The notes below the pieces were generated by a model that saw only the letters and a list, made by a program, of their open reading frames with translations, searched no databases and was not told the origin of the DNA. 64,000 bases of DNA. Source: Mesorhizobium sp. SARCC-RB16n. GTDB taxonomy: Bacteria > Pseudomonadota > Alphaproteobacteria > Rhizobiales > Rhizobiaceae. The translations under genes and the position numbers were made by a program. Location: assembly GCF_008520305.1 (NCBI RefSeq), contig NZ_ML703271.1, positions 124,001-188,000 on the forward strand, written 5' to 3'. This document shows, in pieces, positions 42,496 through 51,857 of this stretch. Within the stretch, counting starts at the first letter, position 1. Every line of letters begins with the position of its first letter.

Positions 42496-43655
42496 ATGCC
42501 ATCAACACCAAGGTTCTGCCCACCAAGCGAAAGCAGGTCGCGCTGTTTTCCTCCGATCCGAATTTCAAGCGCGAGGTGGCGACGCGGCTCGATGCGCTGG
42601 CGATCTATGATGTGCGGATTTCGGAGACAGGTGATTTCCTCAAAGGGCCGCCCGCCGACACGCGCCCCGGCATCGTCATTCTCGATCTCGGCAGCGGCGA
42701 ATTGCTCGCCAGCCCGGGCATCGTCGAGGCGCGCGCGCTGTGGGCGACCGTGCCGCTGATCGCGGTTTCGGACGAGCTGACGTCGGAACGGACGCGCGTC
42801 CTGGTGCGCATGAATGCTTCGGACTGGCTGCACAAGCCGCTCGACGGCAAGGAGCTGCTCAACGCCGTCACCTTCCACGACAGCGGCAACCAGGGCGCCA
42901 AAAGCCGCATCATCACCTTCATCAGCGCCAGCGGCGGCGCCGGCGCCACGACGCTGGCGGTGTCGGCGGCTGAATTCCTGGCCTCGAAATCGACTGAGCG
43001 CGCGGCTTCGACCTGCCTGGTCGATCTCGATTTCCAGAGCGCCAATTGCGGCGCCTATCTCAACCTGTTCAACCAGTTCGATCTTGCCGGCATCATCGGC
43101 CAGCCGGAACGGCTCGATGTCGAGCTGATGGACGTCATCAAGCTGTCGCGGCCGTCCGGCCTGACGCTCTATGCCTTCGAGCGGCCGCAGCTGCCGTTCG
43201 AGCCGCAGGGCGCCGATTTCGTCTTCCGGCTGCTCGACCTCGTCGCCTACCGTTTCGACGACATCGTCATCGACCTGCCGAACATCGAAACGCCCTGGCA
43301 CAATTCCGTGCTGTCGACGAGCGACGAGATCTTCATCATCTTCGAGCTCAACGTCGCTTCGCTGCGGCAAGGCAAACGGCTCTACAAGAAGATCCGCGAG
43401 CTGCGCGGCAATGCCGTCTCGATCACACTGGTGGCCAACAAGCACAAGCGCAAATGGTTCGGCAACCACTTCTCGCGCAGCGAGCTGGAGAAGATCTTCA
43501 AGGCGCCGCACATCAAATCGGTCAGCCTCGACAACGCCCTGCTGGCCGACGCCCTGAACCGCGCGATGCTGCCGTCCGAAGTGGATGGGCGGGCGCGCTT
43601 CAACAAGGATCTGAAGAAGATGTTCCGCGAGCGGCTCGACGATGCGGCCCGCTAG
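42492..43655 (+). CDS. cpaE: Tad pilus localisation ATPase-like protein CpaE/TadZ
   Basis: 387-residue protein with an N-terminal receiver-like domain (about 15-125, QVALFSSDPNFKREVATRL, VILDLGSGELLAS) and a C-terminal MinD/ParA-like domain. The P-loop equivalent reads ISASGGAGATTLAVSAAEFL, lacking the lysines of KGGVGKT, a degeneration common in TadZ. The Walker B-like region is CLVDLDFQSANCG. It positions the Tad machine at its site in the cell. Its start overlaps the preceding stop, and its 3' end overlaps the L,D-transpeptidase gene. Confidence 0.85.
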   Translation: MNAINTKVLPTKRKQVALFSSDPNFKREVATRLDALAIYDVRISETGDFLKGPPADTRPGIVILDLGSGELLASPGIVEARALWATVPLIAVSDELTSERTRVLVRMNASDWLHKPLDGKELLNAVTFHDSGNQGAKSRIITFISASGGAGATTLAVSAAEFLASKSTERAASTCLVDLDFQSANCGAYLNLFNQFDLAGIIGQPERLDVELMDVIKLSRPSGLTLYAFERPQLPFEPQGADFVFRLLDLVAYRFDDIVIDLPNIETPWHNSVLSTSDEIFIIFELNVASLRQGKRLYKKIRELRGNAVSITLVANKHKRKWFGNHFSRSELEKIFKAPHIKSVSLDNALLADALNRAMLPSEVDGRARFNKDLKKMFRERLDDAAR

Positions 43656-44214
43656 CGGCCATCGCCTTCGACTGACGGCCGCCTGCCTCATCGGCCTGGC
43701 GCTGGCGCCCGCGGCCGCACAGACCGCGTGGGCGGACAGCCGCCCGCCTCTGCCGGCCATGGGTCCCAGCCTGCGCAAGACAGTGGCGTTTTCCACGGCC
43801 GAGAAGATTGGAACCATCATCATCCGCAAGCAGGAAAAGGCGCTCTATCTGGTGACCGGCAAGGGCGAGGCCCTGCGCTACCAGATCAGTGTCGGGCGCG
43901 ATGGATTTGGCTGGACGGGCACGGTCCAGGTGGGGGCAAAGACGGAATGGCCGGCGTGGCGCCCACCCAGGGAAATGCGCGCCCGCCGGCCGGAATTGCC
44001 TGACATGGTGCCCTCGGGGCCGTACAACCCGCTCGGCGCAAGGGCGCTCTATCTGCTTCGGGATGGCCGCGACACGCTCTACCGCATCCACGGCACCAAC
44101 GATCCGTCGGGCGTGGGTTTCGACGGCACGTCGGGCTGTTTTCGCCTGACCAATACCGATGTCATCGATCTTTTCAGGCGCGTGCCTGTCGGCACCAAGG
44201 TGGTGGTCCAATGA
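43642..44214 (+). CDS. L,D-transpeptidase (YkuD family)
   Basis: 190-residue exported enzyme that would cross-link peptidoglycan or anchor proteins to it. A signal peptide (LRLTAACLIGLALAPAAA) precedes a YkuD domain with the catalytic His150 (YRIHGTNDPSG) and Cys166 in GTSGCFRLTN. Length is minimal for the family, with no extra binding domains. ATG 43642 lies inside cpaE and its stop overlaps the next start by 4 bases. It is thus embedded in the tad operon, suggesting a role in wall remodelling for the pilus. Confidence 0.85.
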   Translation: MRPASGHRLRLTAACLIGLALAPAAAQTAWADSRPPLPAMGPSLRKTVAFSTAEKIGTIIIRKQEKALYLVTGKGEALRYQISVGRDGFGWTGTVQVGAKTEWPAWRPPREMRARRPELPDMVPSGPYNPLGARALYLLRDGRDTLYRIHGTNDPSGVGFDGTSGCFRLTNTDVIDLFRRVPVGTKVVVQ

Positions 44215-44777
44215 CAACGATCAGCGATCCCGACGAACTGGTGGCGGCGGTCGAACCGCCATTGCTCGACAAGGAGAAGAGCCGGTTCAGGCTCGCCGTT
44301 GCCATCTGTGTCGGCCTGGCGCTGTTTGCCCTTCTGAACGCCACCGCGGCCGTGTATCTCTACCGTGGCATCAACGACCTGCGCGCGATCGAGGCGCGGC
44401 TGGAGGACCTCGGCCAGTTCGAGCAGCGAATGAGCGCGCGGCTGGACACCGTCAACAACGGATTTCAAAGCCGGTTCGAGGCGCTCGACGACCGGTTGCG
44501 GGCGAGCTTCGGCGAGGTCAACGCCACCATCGCACGGCAGGCACCTGAAGTGTCGGGAAATCACGGTGGCGACGAGCCGCGCGTCGTGGAGGTCCCCTCG
44601 CCCGCCGAAGATACGACGGCGGTTGCCAGCGCAGCCGAGAGCAGCCAGCCTGCCATCGAGGAAATGCCGCGCATAACGCGAAGGAGGCCGGCTCCGGCAG
44701 TGCCTCCCGTGCCAAGCTCCAACTACCAGCGGATCGTATCCCCGGAAGGCAAGGTCACCTATCACAAGATAAATTAG
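44211..44777 (+). CDS. Membrane-anchored coiled-coil hypothetical protein
   Basis: 188-residue protein: acidic cytoplasmic N-terminus, one transmembrane helix (FRLAVAICVGLALFALLNAT, about 26-45), a coiled-coil segment (RAIEARLEDLGQFEQRMSAR, about 55-105) and a Pro/Glu-rich tail ending in SSNYQRIVSPEGKVTYHKIN. Its ATG overlaps the transpeptidase stop (ATGA). No family recognised. Its place at the end of the tad operon suggests a structural or periplasmic partner of the L,D-transpeptidase. Confidence 0.7.
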   Translation: MTTISDPDELVAAVEPPLLDKEKSRFRLAVAICVGLALFALLNATAAVYLYRGINDLRAIEARLEDLGQFEQRMSARLDTVNNGFQSRFEALDDRLRASFGEVNATIARQAPEVSGNHGGDEPRVVEVPSPAEDTTAVASAAESSQPAIEEMPRITRRRPAPAVPPVPSSNYQRIVSPEGKVTYHKIN

Positions 44778-44805
44778 GTCAGGTCCCGGGCACGGCCGCG
44801 CAGCG

Positions 44806-45342
44806 CTAGAAATCTCTCTGCAGCGCCATGATCCGGACACGCCGCGATTCGACGCGCATGCCGAGTTCACGGATATAGGCAAAATGGCAATAGGCGCACG
44901 CCGTCAGCCCGATGACCGCCAGCAGACAGTTCAGCCAGGTGAAGTCCATTGTCAGTGAGAACTGAAAACCGCTCGGTGCCGTGAACGCGGCAATTGTGCT
45001 GGCGGTCTGCGAGCGGCCGCCGATGAAAATCATCGACCCCGCGAGGATCATTGCGCCATGGTTGGCAAGAAAGAAAGCGGCCGACCTTCTGGCCCGGCAT
45101 GCCATCCAGCAGATCCCCAGCGCCGCGCCCAGCAACGCGAAATCCAGGACCATCGACCCTCCCAGATAGACATCGACCTGCTGCCAGACCATTCCGGACG
45201 ACGGATGCAAGGTGAGCCAGACCTTCCACATGTCGGGGCTTGCGGGGTAGGTTCCGAGCAGGATCGTGGCCATTCGCTCCGCCGCCAGGATCAGCAGGAC
45301 AAAGGCCGGGAAGGCGAAAAGCAATAGTGGTTTGCGTTTCAT
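44806..45342 (-). CDS. Hypothetical four-helix membrane protein
   Basis: 178-residue polytopic protein with about four transmembrane helices (LLLFAFPAFVLLILAA, SMVLDFALLGAALGICWMAC, AAFFLANHGAMILAGSMIFI, LLAVIGLTACAYCHFAYI). No recognisable catalytic motif. ATG 45342 gives a sensible cytoplasmic start (MKRKPLLLF); the frame runs further upstream, but the sequence there is not protein-like. It converges on the tad operon and lies downstream of the sugar permease gene on the same strand. Function unknown. Confidence 0.6.
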   Translation of the reverse strand: MKRKPLLLFAFPAFVLLILAAERMATILLGTYPASPDMWKVWLTLHPSSGMVWQQVDVYLGGSMVLDFALLGAALGICWMACRARRSAAFFLANHGAMILAGSMIFIGGRSQTASTIAAFTAPSGFQFSLTMDFTWLNCLLAVIGLTACAYCHFAYIRELGMRVESRRVRIMALQRDF

Positions 45343-45410
45343 GGTGCCTCGCAATCTGCAGGACAGATTATGCAACATAGGTTGCGCGAGGCTTAACGGC
45401 GCGTTTTTGA

Positions 45411-46459
45411 TTACCGATACCGTGCCTGGTTCCATTTGTGGCCAAGCAGCGAAAGGATGATGATCAGCCCGTTGAAGAACTGGACGTAGAAGCCGCTCAG
45501 GCCAGCCGCCACGACGCCGGTCTGGATGAACGACACCGTGACAGCGCCGATCGCGCCGCCGGCCACTGTGCCGATGCCGCCCCAGGTCGGCGTGCCGCCG
45601 ACGAACACCGAGGCCAGCACCGGCAAGAGATAACCGTCGCCGGCCGTTGGCCACCAGGTGAAGTTGATCATTACCGAGAACGTGCCGGCGATCGCGGCCC
45701 CGATGCCGACGAAGACGAACACTTTCACCCGCACGCGCTTGACGTCGATGCCCATCTGCTGGGCGCTGTCGGGATTGTCACCGACCACCTTCACCTGCGC
45801 GCCGAAGCGGTGGCGGTTGTAGAGCATCGCCGACAGCACGACGAAGGCGACGGCCCAGAAGATCTGCACCGGAATGCCCAGGACCTGGCTGGAGAAGATC
45901 CTGTAGGCCCAGCTGTCGGCAAGGCCGGTCAGCGCCAGCGACTTGCCCTCGTTGATGATCTGGATCAGGCCACGCAGCAGGAAATTCATGCCGAGCGTAG
46001 CGATGAGCGACGACAGCCCGCCATAGACGACCAGCGACCCGACGAGGAAGCCGAGCAGCATGCCGGTGACGATTGCCGCAATGATGCCGAGGAACGGATC
46101 GTAGCCGGCCTGGACGACCAGGGCGAAGATCCATGCGGCAAAACCCATCGTCGCGGGAAACGACAGGTCGATCTCCCCGCAGGTGACGACAAAGACCAGC
46201 GGTACCACCACGAACAGCGCCACCGGCAGCGTGGTCAGCACGGAGCTGTAGAGATACCAGGTGGTGAAGACGGTCGGATTGGCGATCATGAACACCGCCA
46301 TCATGACGATGAACACGCCGAGCGTGCCAAGCGATGCGCGGTTGTCAAGGATGAAGCCGCGCATCCAGTGATCGGACGGGTGCTTCCACTCGTTCTGGGA
46401 ACCGCCCTGGCGGGAAATGCCGGCCGCCGGCTCGTGCAGATCAGGCTCCATGGTCTTGC

Positions 46460-46463
<4 letters not shown>
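45411..46463 (-). CDS. Ribose-type sugar ABC transporter permease
   Basis: 350-residue permease of the RbsC/BPD_transp_2 family with about nine to ten transmembrane helices. Characteristic stretches are VTCGEIDLSFPATMGFAAWI, LIATLGMNFLLRGLIQIINE and VVGDNPDSAQQMGIDVKRVR. It starts at ATG 46463, overlapping the stop of the ATPase gene by 4 bases. With the ATPase and the periplasmic protein it forms one importer, and the co-located isomerase and dehydrogenase imply a sugar or cyclitol cargo. Confidence 0.83.
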
Positions 46464-47257
<794 letters not shown>

Positions 47258-47305
47258 CGGATCCTCGCTTGATTGTCTCGCCAGTTTTCTCGCCAGCGGT
47301 CCCGC

Positions 47306-47328
47306 CGGCCGGGGCCTGATCCCGGCCG
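47306..47328 (-). terminator. Intercistronic hairpin between binding-protein and ATPase genes
   Basis: CGGCCGGG and CCCGGCCG form a perfect 8-bp GC stem around a 7-base loop, 14 bp after the binding-protein stop. Such elements commonly protect the abundant binding-protein message and lower downstream expression. Confidence 0.55.
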
Positions 47329-47341
47329 ACGGCTTGGGAGG

Positions 47342-48349
47342 TCAGCGCAGCGCCTGCTTGGCGAGTTCCGCGACGATCTTGTAATTTTCGGGCGTGACGA
47401 AACCGGCGCCGGTGTCGACATTCATCGGCGCCAGACCCAGCACCACCTGCTGGCACAGGCTGAGGATCGGCAGATAGCCCTGCAGGAACGGCTGCTGGTC
47501 GGCCGTCAGCTGCACCCAGCCGCCCTTAAAGCCCTCGACGATCTGCGGGCTGGTGTCGAAACCGAAGTTGAAGATATCGCCCGGCTTGCGCCCCGCCGCC
47601 TGCATGTAGGTGGGCACGTTGCCGAGCATCTGTCCGCCGGGGTAACCAACCATTTTCACGTCGGGGTTGTTCAGCAGAGCCGCGGTGATCACCGGTATCG
47701 CGAGATTGGGATCCGCTGCCCATTCGGTCGCCGAAGTGATCTGAACCACCTTGATGCCGGCCTCCTTCAGTGCCGCGACAGTGCCGCGCTCGCGCGCGCC
47801 GCGGCTCTCATTGTCGAACGGCCCGATCATGATCGCCTTGTCGCCGGCCTTCAGCTTGGCCAGCTTGAAAGCCTCGGCGCCGAGCGCGCGGCCCTGCTGC
47901 TCCTGCTGGGCGCCGACATAGCCGCCGCCGAATGCCGCGACGACTGTCGGTACGGGGACGTTCTGGTACATCATCTTGATGCCGTCCTTATGCGCCTGTT
48001 CAGCGAGCGGCATGATGGCAGCGTCGCCGGGATGCCCCATCATGGCAATGCCGTTAGGCTTCACCGCCACCGCCTCGCGCATTTGCTGCACCATCTTTTC
48101 GATGTCCCAACCCGAGAAGATGTAATCGACCTTGGGCCCGAGATCGGCCGCCGCCTGCTTGGCGCCATTGTAGACGATGGTGCCGAAGGCGTCGCCCTCG
48201 GCACCGCCGACGAAAAAGCGGATGTGGACGTCCTTGCACCATTGGGCGTCGAGCGCCTGCGCCGGCAAGGTGGAGATTGCGGCGGTAAGCGCCGTGGCCG
48301 CCGCCACGACGGTCGTGCGAAGAAGTGTCGTTGTGATCGCGATGCTCAT
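47342..48349 (-). CDS. Sugar ABC transporter substrate-binding protein
   Basis: 335-residue periplasmic protein of the ribose/galactose (Peripla_BP_4) type. Signal peptide from ATG 48349 (TTLLRTTVVAAATALTAAIS, cleavage near AQALDA). Mature motifs: VDYIFSGWDIEKMVQQMREA, KPNGIAMMGHPGDAAIMPLA and the hinge/ligand region IGPFDNESRGARERG. GGGAGG lies 7 bases before the start. It is bracketed by hairpins on both sides, consistent with higher expression than the flanking genes. The exact sugar cannot be told from sequence. Confidence 0.82.
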   Translation of the reverse strand: MSIAITTTLLRTTVVAAATALTAAISTLPAQALDAQWCKDVHIRFFVGGAEGDAFGTIVYNGAKQAAADLGPKVDYIFSGWDIEKMVQQMREAVAVKPNGIAMMGHPGDAAIMPLAEQAHKDGIKMMYQNVPVPTVVAAFGGGYVGAQQEQQGRALGAEAFKLAKLKAGDKAIMIGPFDNESRGARERGTVAALKEAGIKVVQITSATEWAADPNLAIPVITAALLNNPDVKMVGYPGGQMLGNVPTYMQAAGRKPGDIFNFGFDTSPQIVEGFKGGWVQLTADQQPFLQGYLPILSLCQQVVLGLAPMNVDTGAGFVTPENYKIVAELAKQALR

Positions 48350-48369
48350 GCACGTTCCTCCCATTGTTT

Positions 48370-48386
48370 CCCTCGTCAGCCGAGGG
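48370..48386 (-). other. Small stem-loop upstream of the binding-protein gene
   Basis: CCCTCG and CGAGGG (6-bp stem, 5-base loop) lie 21 bp upstream of the binding-protein start, close enough to affect mRNA stability or translation. Confidence 0.35.
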
Positions 48387-48419
48387 GTCTTTGAACGATT
48401 GCCTTGGCAGTACCACTTG

Positions 48420-48442
48420 CGGCCGGCTCCTCCCGCCGGCCG
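48420..48442 (-). terminator. Hairpin after the isomerase/epimerase gene
   Basis: CGGCCGGC and GCCGGCCG pair perfectly (8 bp, 7-base loop) starting 5 bp after the stop of the isomerase gene. It may partly terminate the upstream transcript or mark a processed 5' end for the binding-protein message. Confidence 0.5.
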
Positions 48443-48446
48443 ATCT

Positions 48447-49355
48447 TCACGTCGGATTTGGCAGGTAGCTCGCACCTCCCCGGCATAGCTTGAGATACTC
48501 CAGGGCGCGTGCCTGCCCGGTGATCTCGAGGTCGCCGCGATAGACCGGGTCGTGCCAGCCTTCGATGTCGATGGCGCCCTTGTAGCCGGCCAGCCGCAAT
48601 TCGCTGATTACCCTTGCCCAGTCGCTGTCGCCGAAGCCCGGCGTGCGCATCTGCACGAACGGCAGGCGGCCGAACACGCCGTGCTCGCGAATGACGTCCC
48701 AGCGCACGGTCGCGTCCTTGCCGTGGACGTGGAAGATGCGCGGTGCCCATTTGCGGATCTGTGGAATCGGATCGATCAGATAGACGAGTTGGTGGCAGGG
48801 TTCCCATTCGAGGCCGAGATTGTCGTCAGGCAACTCGTTGAACATCAGCTCCCAGGCGTCCGGATTGTGGGCGATGTTCCAGTCTCCGGCAGCCCAGTTG
48901 CCGTCCATCGCACAGTTCTCGAAGGCGATGCGAACGCCCTTGTCGGCGGCGCGCCTGGCCAGCGGCCCCCACACCTCGCGAAAGCGCGGCAGGCTGTCAG
49001 TCAGCGGCTTGCCACGGAGCCGGCCGGTAAAGCCGCAGACCATCGAGGTGCCGAACAAATGCGCATTGTCGATGACCGTTTCCCAAGCCTGGAGCACGCC
49101 ACGGTCGACATCGCCGCCCTCCAGCGGATTGCCGAACACGCCGATCGAGGACACCGTGACATCGGCATCGCCGATCGCCTCGCGTATCTGGCCGGCCAGC
49201 CGGGGCAAGTCCTTGCCGCCCAGCGTCTGCCAGAAGAAGGGCTGAATGCTTTCGAAGCCGAGCGGCAGGATTGCCTTGATGTAGGCGGCCGGGTCGTCGA
49301 GGTTGGCCCGCACCATGGTGCCGATCCTGATGTCGAGAAGCGGGTTTGGCGTCAT
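48447..49355 (-). CDS. Sugar phosphate isomerase/epimerase (TIM barrel, xylose-isomerase-like)
   Basis: 302-residue AP-endonuclease-2/IolE/IolI-like TIM barrel. Metal- and substrate-binding residues are suggested by CGFTGR, AFENCAMDG (Glu), LGLEWEPCHQLVYLID (Glu/His), FHVHGKDATVRWDV (His) and GAIDIEGWHDPVY (Glu, His). Such enzymes isomerise or epimerise keto-sugars or dehydrate keto-cyclitols in tandem with Gfo/Idh/MocA dehydrogenases, one of which is encoded directly upstream with a 4-bp overlap. The substrate is unassigned. Confidence 0.8.
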   Translation of the reverse strand: MTPNPLLDIRIGTMVRANLDDPAAYIKAILPLGFESIQPFFWQTLGGKDLPRLAGQIREAIGDADVTVSSIGVFGNPLEGGDVDRGVLQAWETVIDNAHLFGTSMVCGFTGRLRGKPLTDSLPRFREVWGPLARRAADKGVRIAFENCAMDGNWAAGDWNIAHNPDAWELMFNELPDDNLGLEWEPCHQLVYLIDPIPQIRKWAPRIFHVHGKDATVRWDVIREHGVFGRLPFVQMRTPGFGDSDWARVISELRLAGYKGAIDIEGWHDPVYRGDLEITGQARALEYLKLCRGGASYLPNPT

Positions 49356-50383
49356 TGTGCTTCCTTTGCGATCGTCACGCGACGTCCGGTTTCGGCGCTC
49401 TCGATGGCGCCAAAGACCATGGCCAGGCTCTTGATGTTGTCGGCGCCGCGCGTTTCCGGCTCGGTGCCGGTCTCGATGGCGTGCATGAAATCCCTGATGA
49501 TGCCGAGATGGCCGTCGACGCGGTCGGACGCTTCGAGCGCCGGCACCTCGATTGGCTGGATTTTGTCAAACATGCCGTCGCGGCCCGGCACCACCGCTTC
49601 CGCCTTCAACCCATCATGGCCGTCCCAGATAAGGCTGCCGCGCTCGGCGACGATGCGCCAGCTTCCCTCCCAACTGGTGCGGAAGCCGGCCGCGCACCAG
49701 CTGCCCGCATAGGTGAAAACCTTGCCGCCGCCGAGATCGAAGACCGCGCTGGCCGACGAGCCCTGTCGGTACCAGGAATTGGCCGGTTCCCATTCCTGGC
49801 AATGGACGCCGACCGGCTCGCCATCGACCATGTAGCGGGCGGCGTCGAAGGTATGGATCGCCATGTCGAGCAGCAGCACATGGGCCATCTCCTCGCGAAA
49901 ACCGCCGAAATGCGGTGCGACGAAAAAGTCGGCGTGAATGCTGGTCGCGGCACCGATGGCGCCGGAGTCCAGAAACCTCCGGATGCGTCTGACATTGGCG
50001 ACGTAGCGGCGGTTTTGGACGACGGCATGGATGCGCCCGGCCTGGCGGGCGGCCTCGACGATGGCGCGGGCATTCTCCGGGCTATCGGCGAGCGGCTTTT
50101 CCGTCAGCAGATGGCAATGATGGGCAAAGGCGGAAAACGCCACCTCGCGCCGGGCGGCGGGAACCACCACGTCGAACACCGCTCGCGGTCGGGTCTGGTC
50201 GAGCACGGCGTCCAGGCTGGTGCCGATGACGGCGCCACCGAGGTCGTATTCACGCGCCCTCGCCTTCGCCCTGTCGGCATCAAGGTCGACAAGGCCGACA
50301 ATGGCGAGCCCATCGATCTGCCGCACGGCATCGAGCCAGGCCTTGCTCATCGCTCCGCAGCCAACCAGGACGGCGTCGATCAT
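49352..50383 (-). CDS. Gfo/Idh/MocA-family oxidoreductase
   Basis: 343-residue NAD(P)-dependent dehydrogenase of the glucose-fructose oxidoreductase / inositol 2-dehydrogenase family. N-terminal Rossmann fold (VLVGCGAMSKAWLDAV), the TEKPLADSPENA motif with the conserved Lys, and a C-terminal substrate domain including DMAIHTFDAARYMV (His/Asp of the active site). It is first in the leftward catabolic/transport operon, directly behind the double LacI operator. Likely oxidises the imported sugar or cyclitol; substrate unknown. Confidence 0.82.
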   Translation of the reverse strand: MIDAVLVGCGAMSKAWLDAVRQIDGLAIVGLVDLDADRAKARAREYDLGGAVIGTSLDAVLDQTRPRAVFDVVVPAARREVAFSAFAHHCHLLTEKPLADSPENARAIVEAARQAGRIHAVVQNRRYVANVRRIRRFLDSGAIGAATSIHADFFVAPHFGGFREEMAHVLLLDMAIHTFDAARYMVDGEPVGVHCQEWEPANSWYRQGSSASAVFDLGGGKVFTYAGSWCAAGFRTSWEGSWRIVAERGSLIWDGHDGLKAEAVVPGRDGMFDKIQPIEVPALEASDRVDGHLGIIRDFMHAIETGTEPETRGADNIKSLAMVFGAIESAETGRRVTIAKEAQ

Positions 50384-50441
50384 CCAGCGCTCCTCCCTCT
50401 CGGCCCCTCCAGGCCGATCGTCCCGGCGTTCACGGCATTGC

Positions 50442-50469
50442 CGTAAACGTTTTTCCGTAAACGTTTACG
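50442..50469. promoter_or_regulatory. Double LacI-family operator in the divergent promoter
   Basis: CGTAAACGTTTACG at 50456-50469 is a perfect 14-bp palindrome with the LacI/GalR consensus centre. A second copy, CGTAAACGTTT, begins at 50442, exactly 14 bp earlier, matching 11 of 14 positions. They lie between the dehydrogenase operon and the lacI-type gene. Confidence 0.75.
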
Positions 50470-50578
50470 AGAACACACCCGAAGGCGTAGAATGTCAATT
50501 GGCCGCCCGCAAAAATTGTCGCTGCGCCTTGGCCTAAGCGGTCGCCGGTGCTAGCCAAGCAAGGGGGAGAACAGTCAC

Positions 50579-51604
50579 TTGGCGTCCAGCATTCACGACC
50601 TTGCCCGTCACCTGAACATTTCGATCGGCACCGTGTCGCGGGCGCTGAACGGCCGCGCCGACGTCAATGCCGACACGCGCCAGCGCGTGCTCGAGGCGGC
50701 GAGGGCTCTCAACTATTCGCCGAACCAGTCCGGCCGCAGTCTCAGGCAAGGCGCCACCCAGTCGATCGCCTTCATGCTGCAGCCGCATCCGGGCGACCAG
50801 GAATATGGCGAGCCGTTCTTCATTCCGTTCCTGACTGGGTTGCAGGGCCGGCTCGCCGAAAGCGGGCTGGACCTGATCGTGGTGATGGGCGCGCCGGGCG
50901 ACTATCAGCAGGAGCGCCTGCGGCGTGTCGTCGAGACGCGCCGTGCCGACGCGGTGGTGCTGGCCTGGACGCGGCGCGAGGACGAGCGCATCGACTATCT
51001 CACCCGGGCCGGCTTCCCCTTCGCCACGCTCGGCCGCAGCCGCTCCGGCGACAAGGCCTACCCCTCGCTCGATCTCGATTTCGAAAAAGCAGGCGCCGAC
51101 GCGGTCGACCGGCTGGTGGCGCGCGGTCATCGCCGCATCGCCGCCATTCGCCCATCGCTCGATCTGAACTTCGGCTATCTGTTCCTCGACGGCTATCGCA
51201 AGGGCTTGCGCCGGCATGGCATCGCGGTCGATCCCGGCCTGATTGCCGACGGCTTCATCAACGAGGCCGGTGGCTACGAAGTGACACCGCGGGTGATGCG
51301 CTGCAAGGACCCGCCGACCGCCATCATCTTCAACAATGACGCAATGGCACTTGGCGGCTGCAAGGCGCTGGCCGAGATGGGCATCAAGCCGGGCCACGAC
51401 ATGGCGGTGACCGTCATCGTCGACACGCCGCTCTGCCGCTATTTCTCGCCGGCGCTGACTGCTTTCCGCCCGGCGCTGCAGCCGATGGGTCGGCGGCTCG
51501 CCGAAATGCTGCTGGCGTCGCTTCCTGCCTTCGCCGGCCCGGAGGGTCCACGCATCATGCGCGAGGTCTGGCCACTGGAGCTGATTGCGCGCGATAGCGA
51601 TTGA
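50579..51604 (+). CDS. LacI-family transcriptional regulator
   Basis: 341-residue repressor. N-terminal helix-turn-helix (SIHDLARHLNISIGTVSRAL, NGRADVNADTRQRVLEAARA) with the LacI hinge, then a periplasmic-binding-protein-like effector domain (RRADAVVLAWTRREDER, AIIFNNDAMALGGCKALAEM). The initiator is TTG at 50579 with AAGGGGGAGA 8 bases upstream; no ATG fits the HTH. It is divergent from the sugar operon and probably represses it through the CGTAAACGTTTACG sites until the sugar binds. Confidence 0.83.
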   Translation: MASSIHDLARHLNISIGTVSRALNGRADVNADTRQRVLEAARALNYSPNQSGRSLRQGATQSIAFMLQPHPGDQEYGEPFFIPFLTGLQGRLAESGLDLIVVMGAPGDYQQERLRRVVETRRADAVVLAWTRREDERIDYLTRAGFPFATLGRSRSGDKAYPSLDLDFEKAGADAVDRLVARGHRRIAAIRPSLDLNFGYLFLDGYRKGLRRHGIAVDPGLIADGFINEAGGYEVTPRVMRCKDPPTAIIFNNDAMALGGCKALAEMGIKPGHDMAVTVIVDTPLCRYFSPALTAFRPALQPMGRRLAEMLLASLPAFAGPEGPRIMREVWPLELIARDSD

Positions 51605-51835
51605 TCATACCAGAACCCGGTGCAGATCGAGGCGCGCGCCGCCTCAAGCAAAGCAACGCCTGGGAGGAGCCTGACGAGCGAAACTCGGGAGCCGCAGCGC
51701 ATCTCCTCAGGTTCCGCGAGGCGACCCATCGGCGTGTCGAGCACGAAGTTCTTCACCTGCCCAGCCACTTCGGGCCTCCGGTCCATTGGGGTCAGTGTGT
51801 AGCCAGGGGGCGAGCACGTTGACATGTAGGCAAGC
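51605..51835 (-). pseudogene. Frameshifted 3' remnant of an SDR (sorbose-reductase-like) gene
   Basis: Leftward reading gives HVNVLAP then, after one extra C in a C-run near 51806-51810, PGYTLTPMDRRPEVAGQVKN and FVLDTPMGRLAEPEEMR. This is the C-terminal third of an SDR. After that the frame degenerates, although SICTG near the end recalls the SDR motif. No nucleotide-binding N-terminus is present; the region upstream is the LysR gene. It marks a damaged boundary between the sugar locus and an accessory block. Confidence 0.65.
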
Positions 51836-51857
51836 GTCGCCGGCGACCTGCCGGGCG

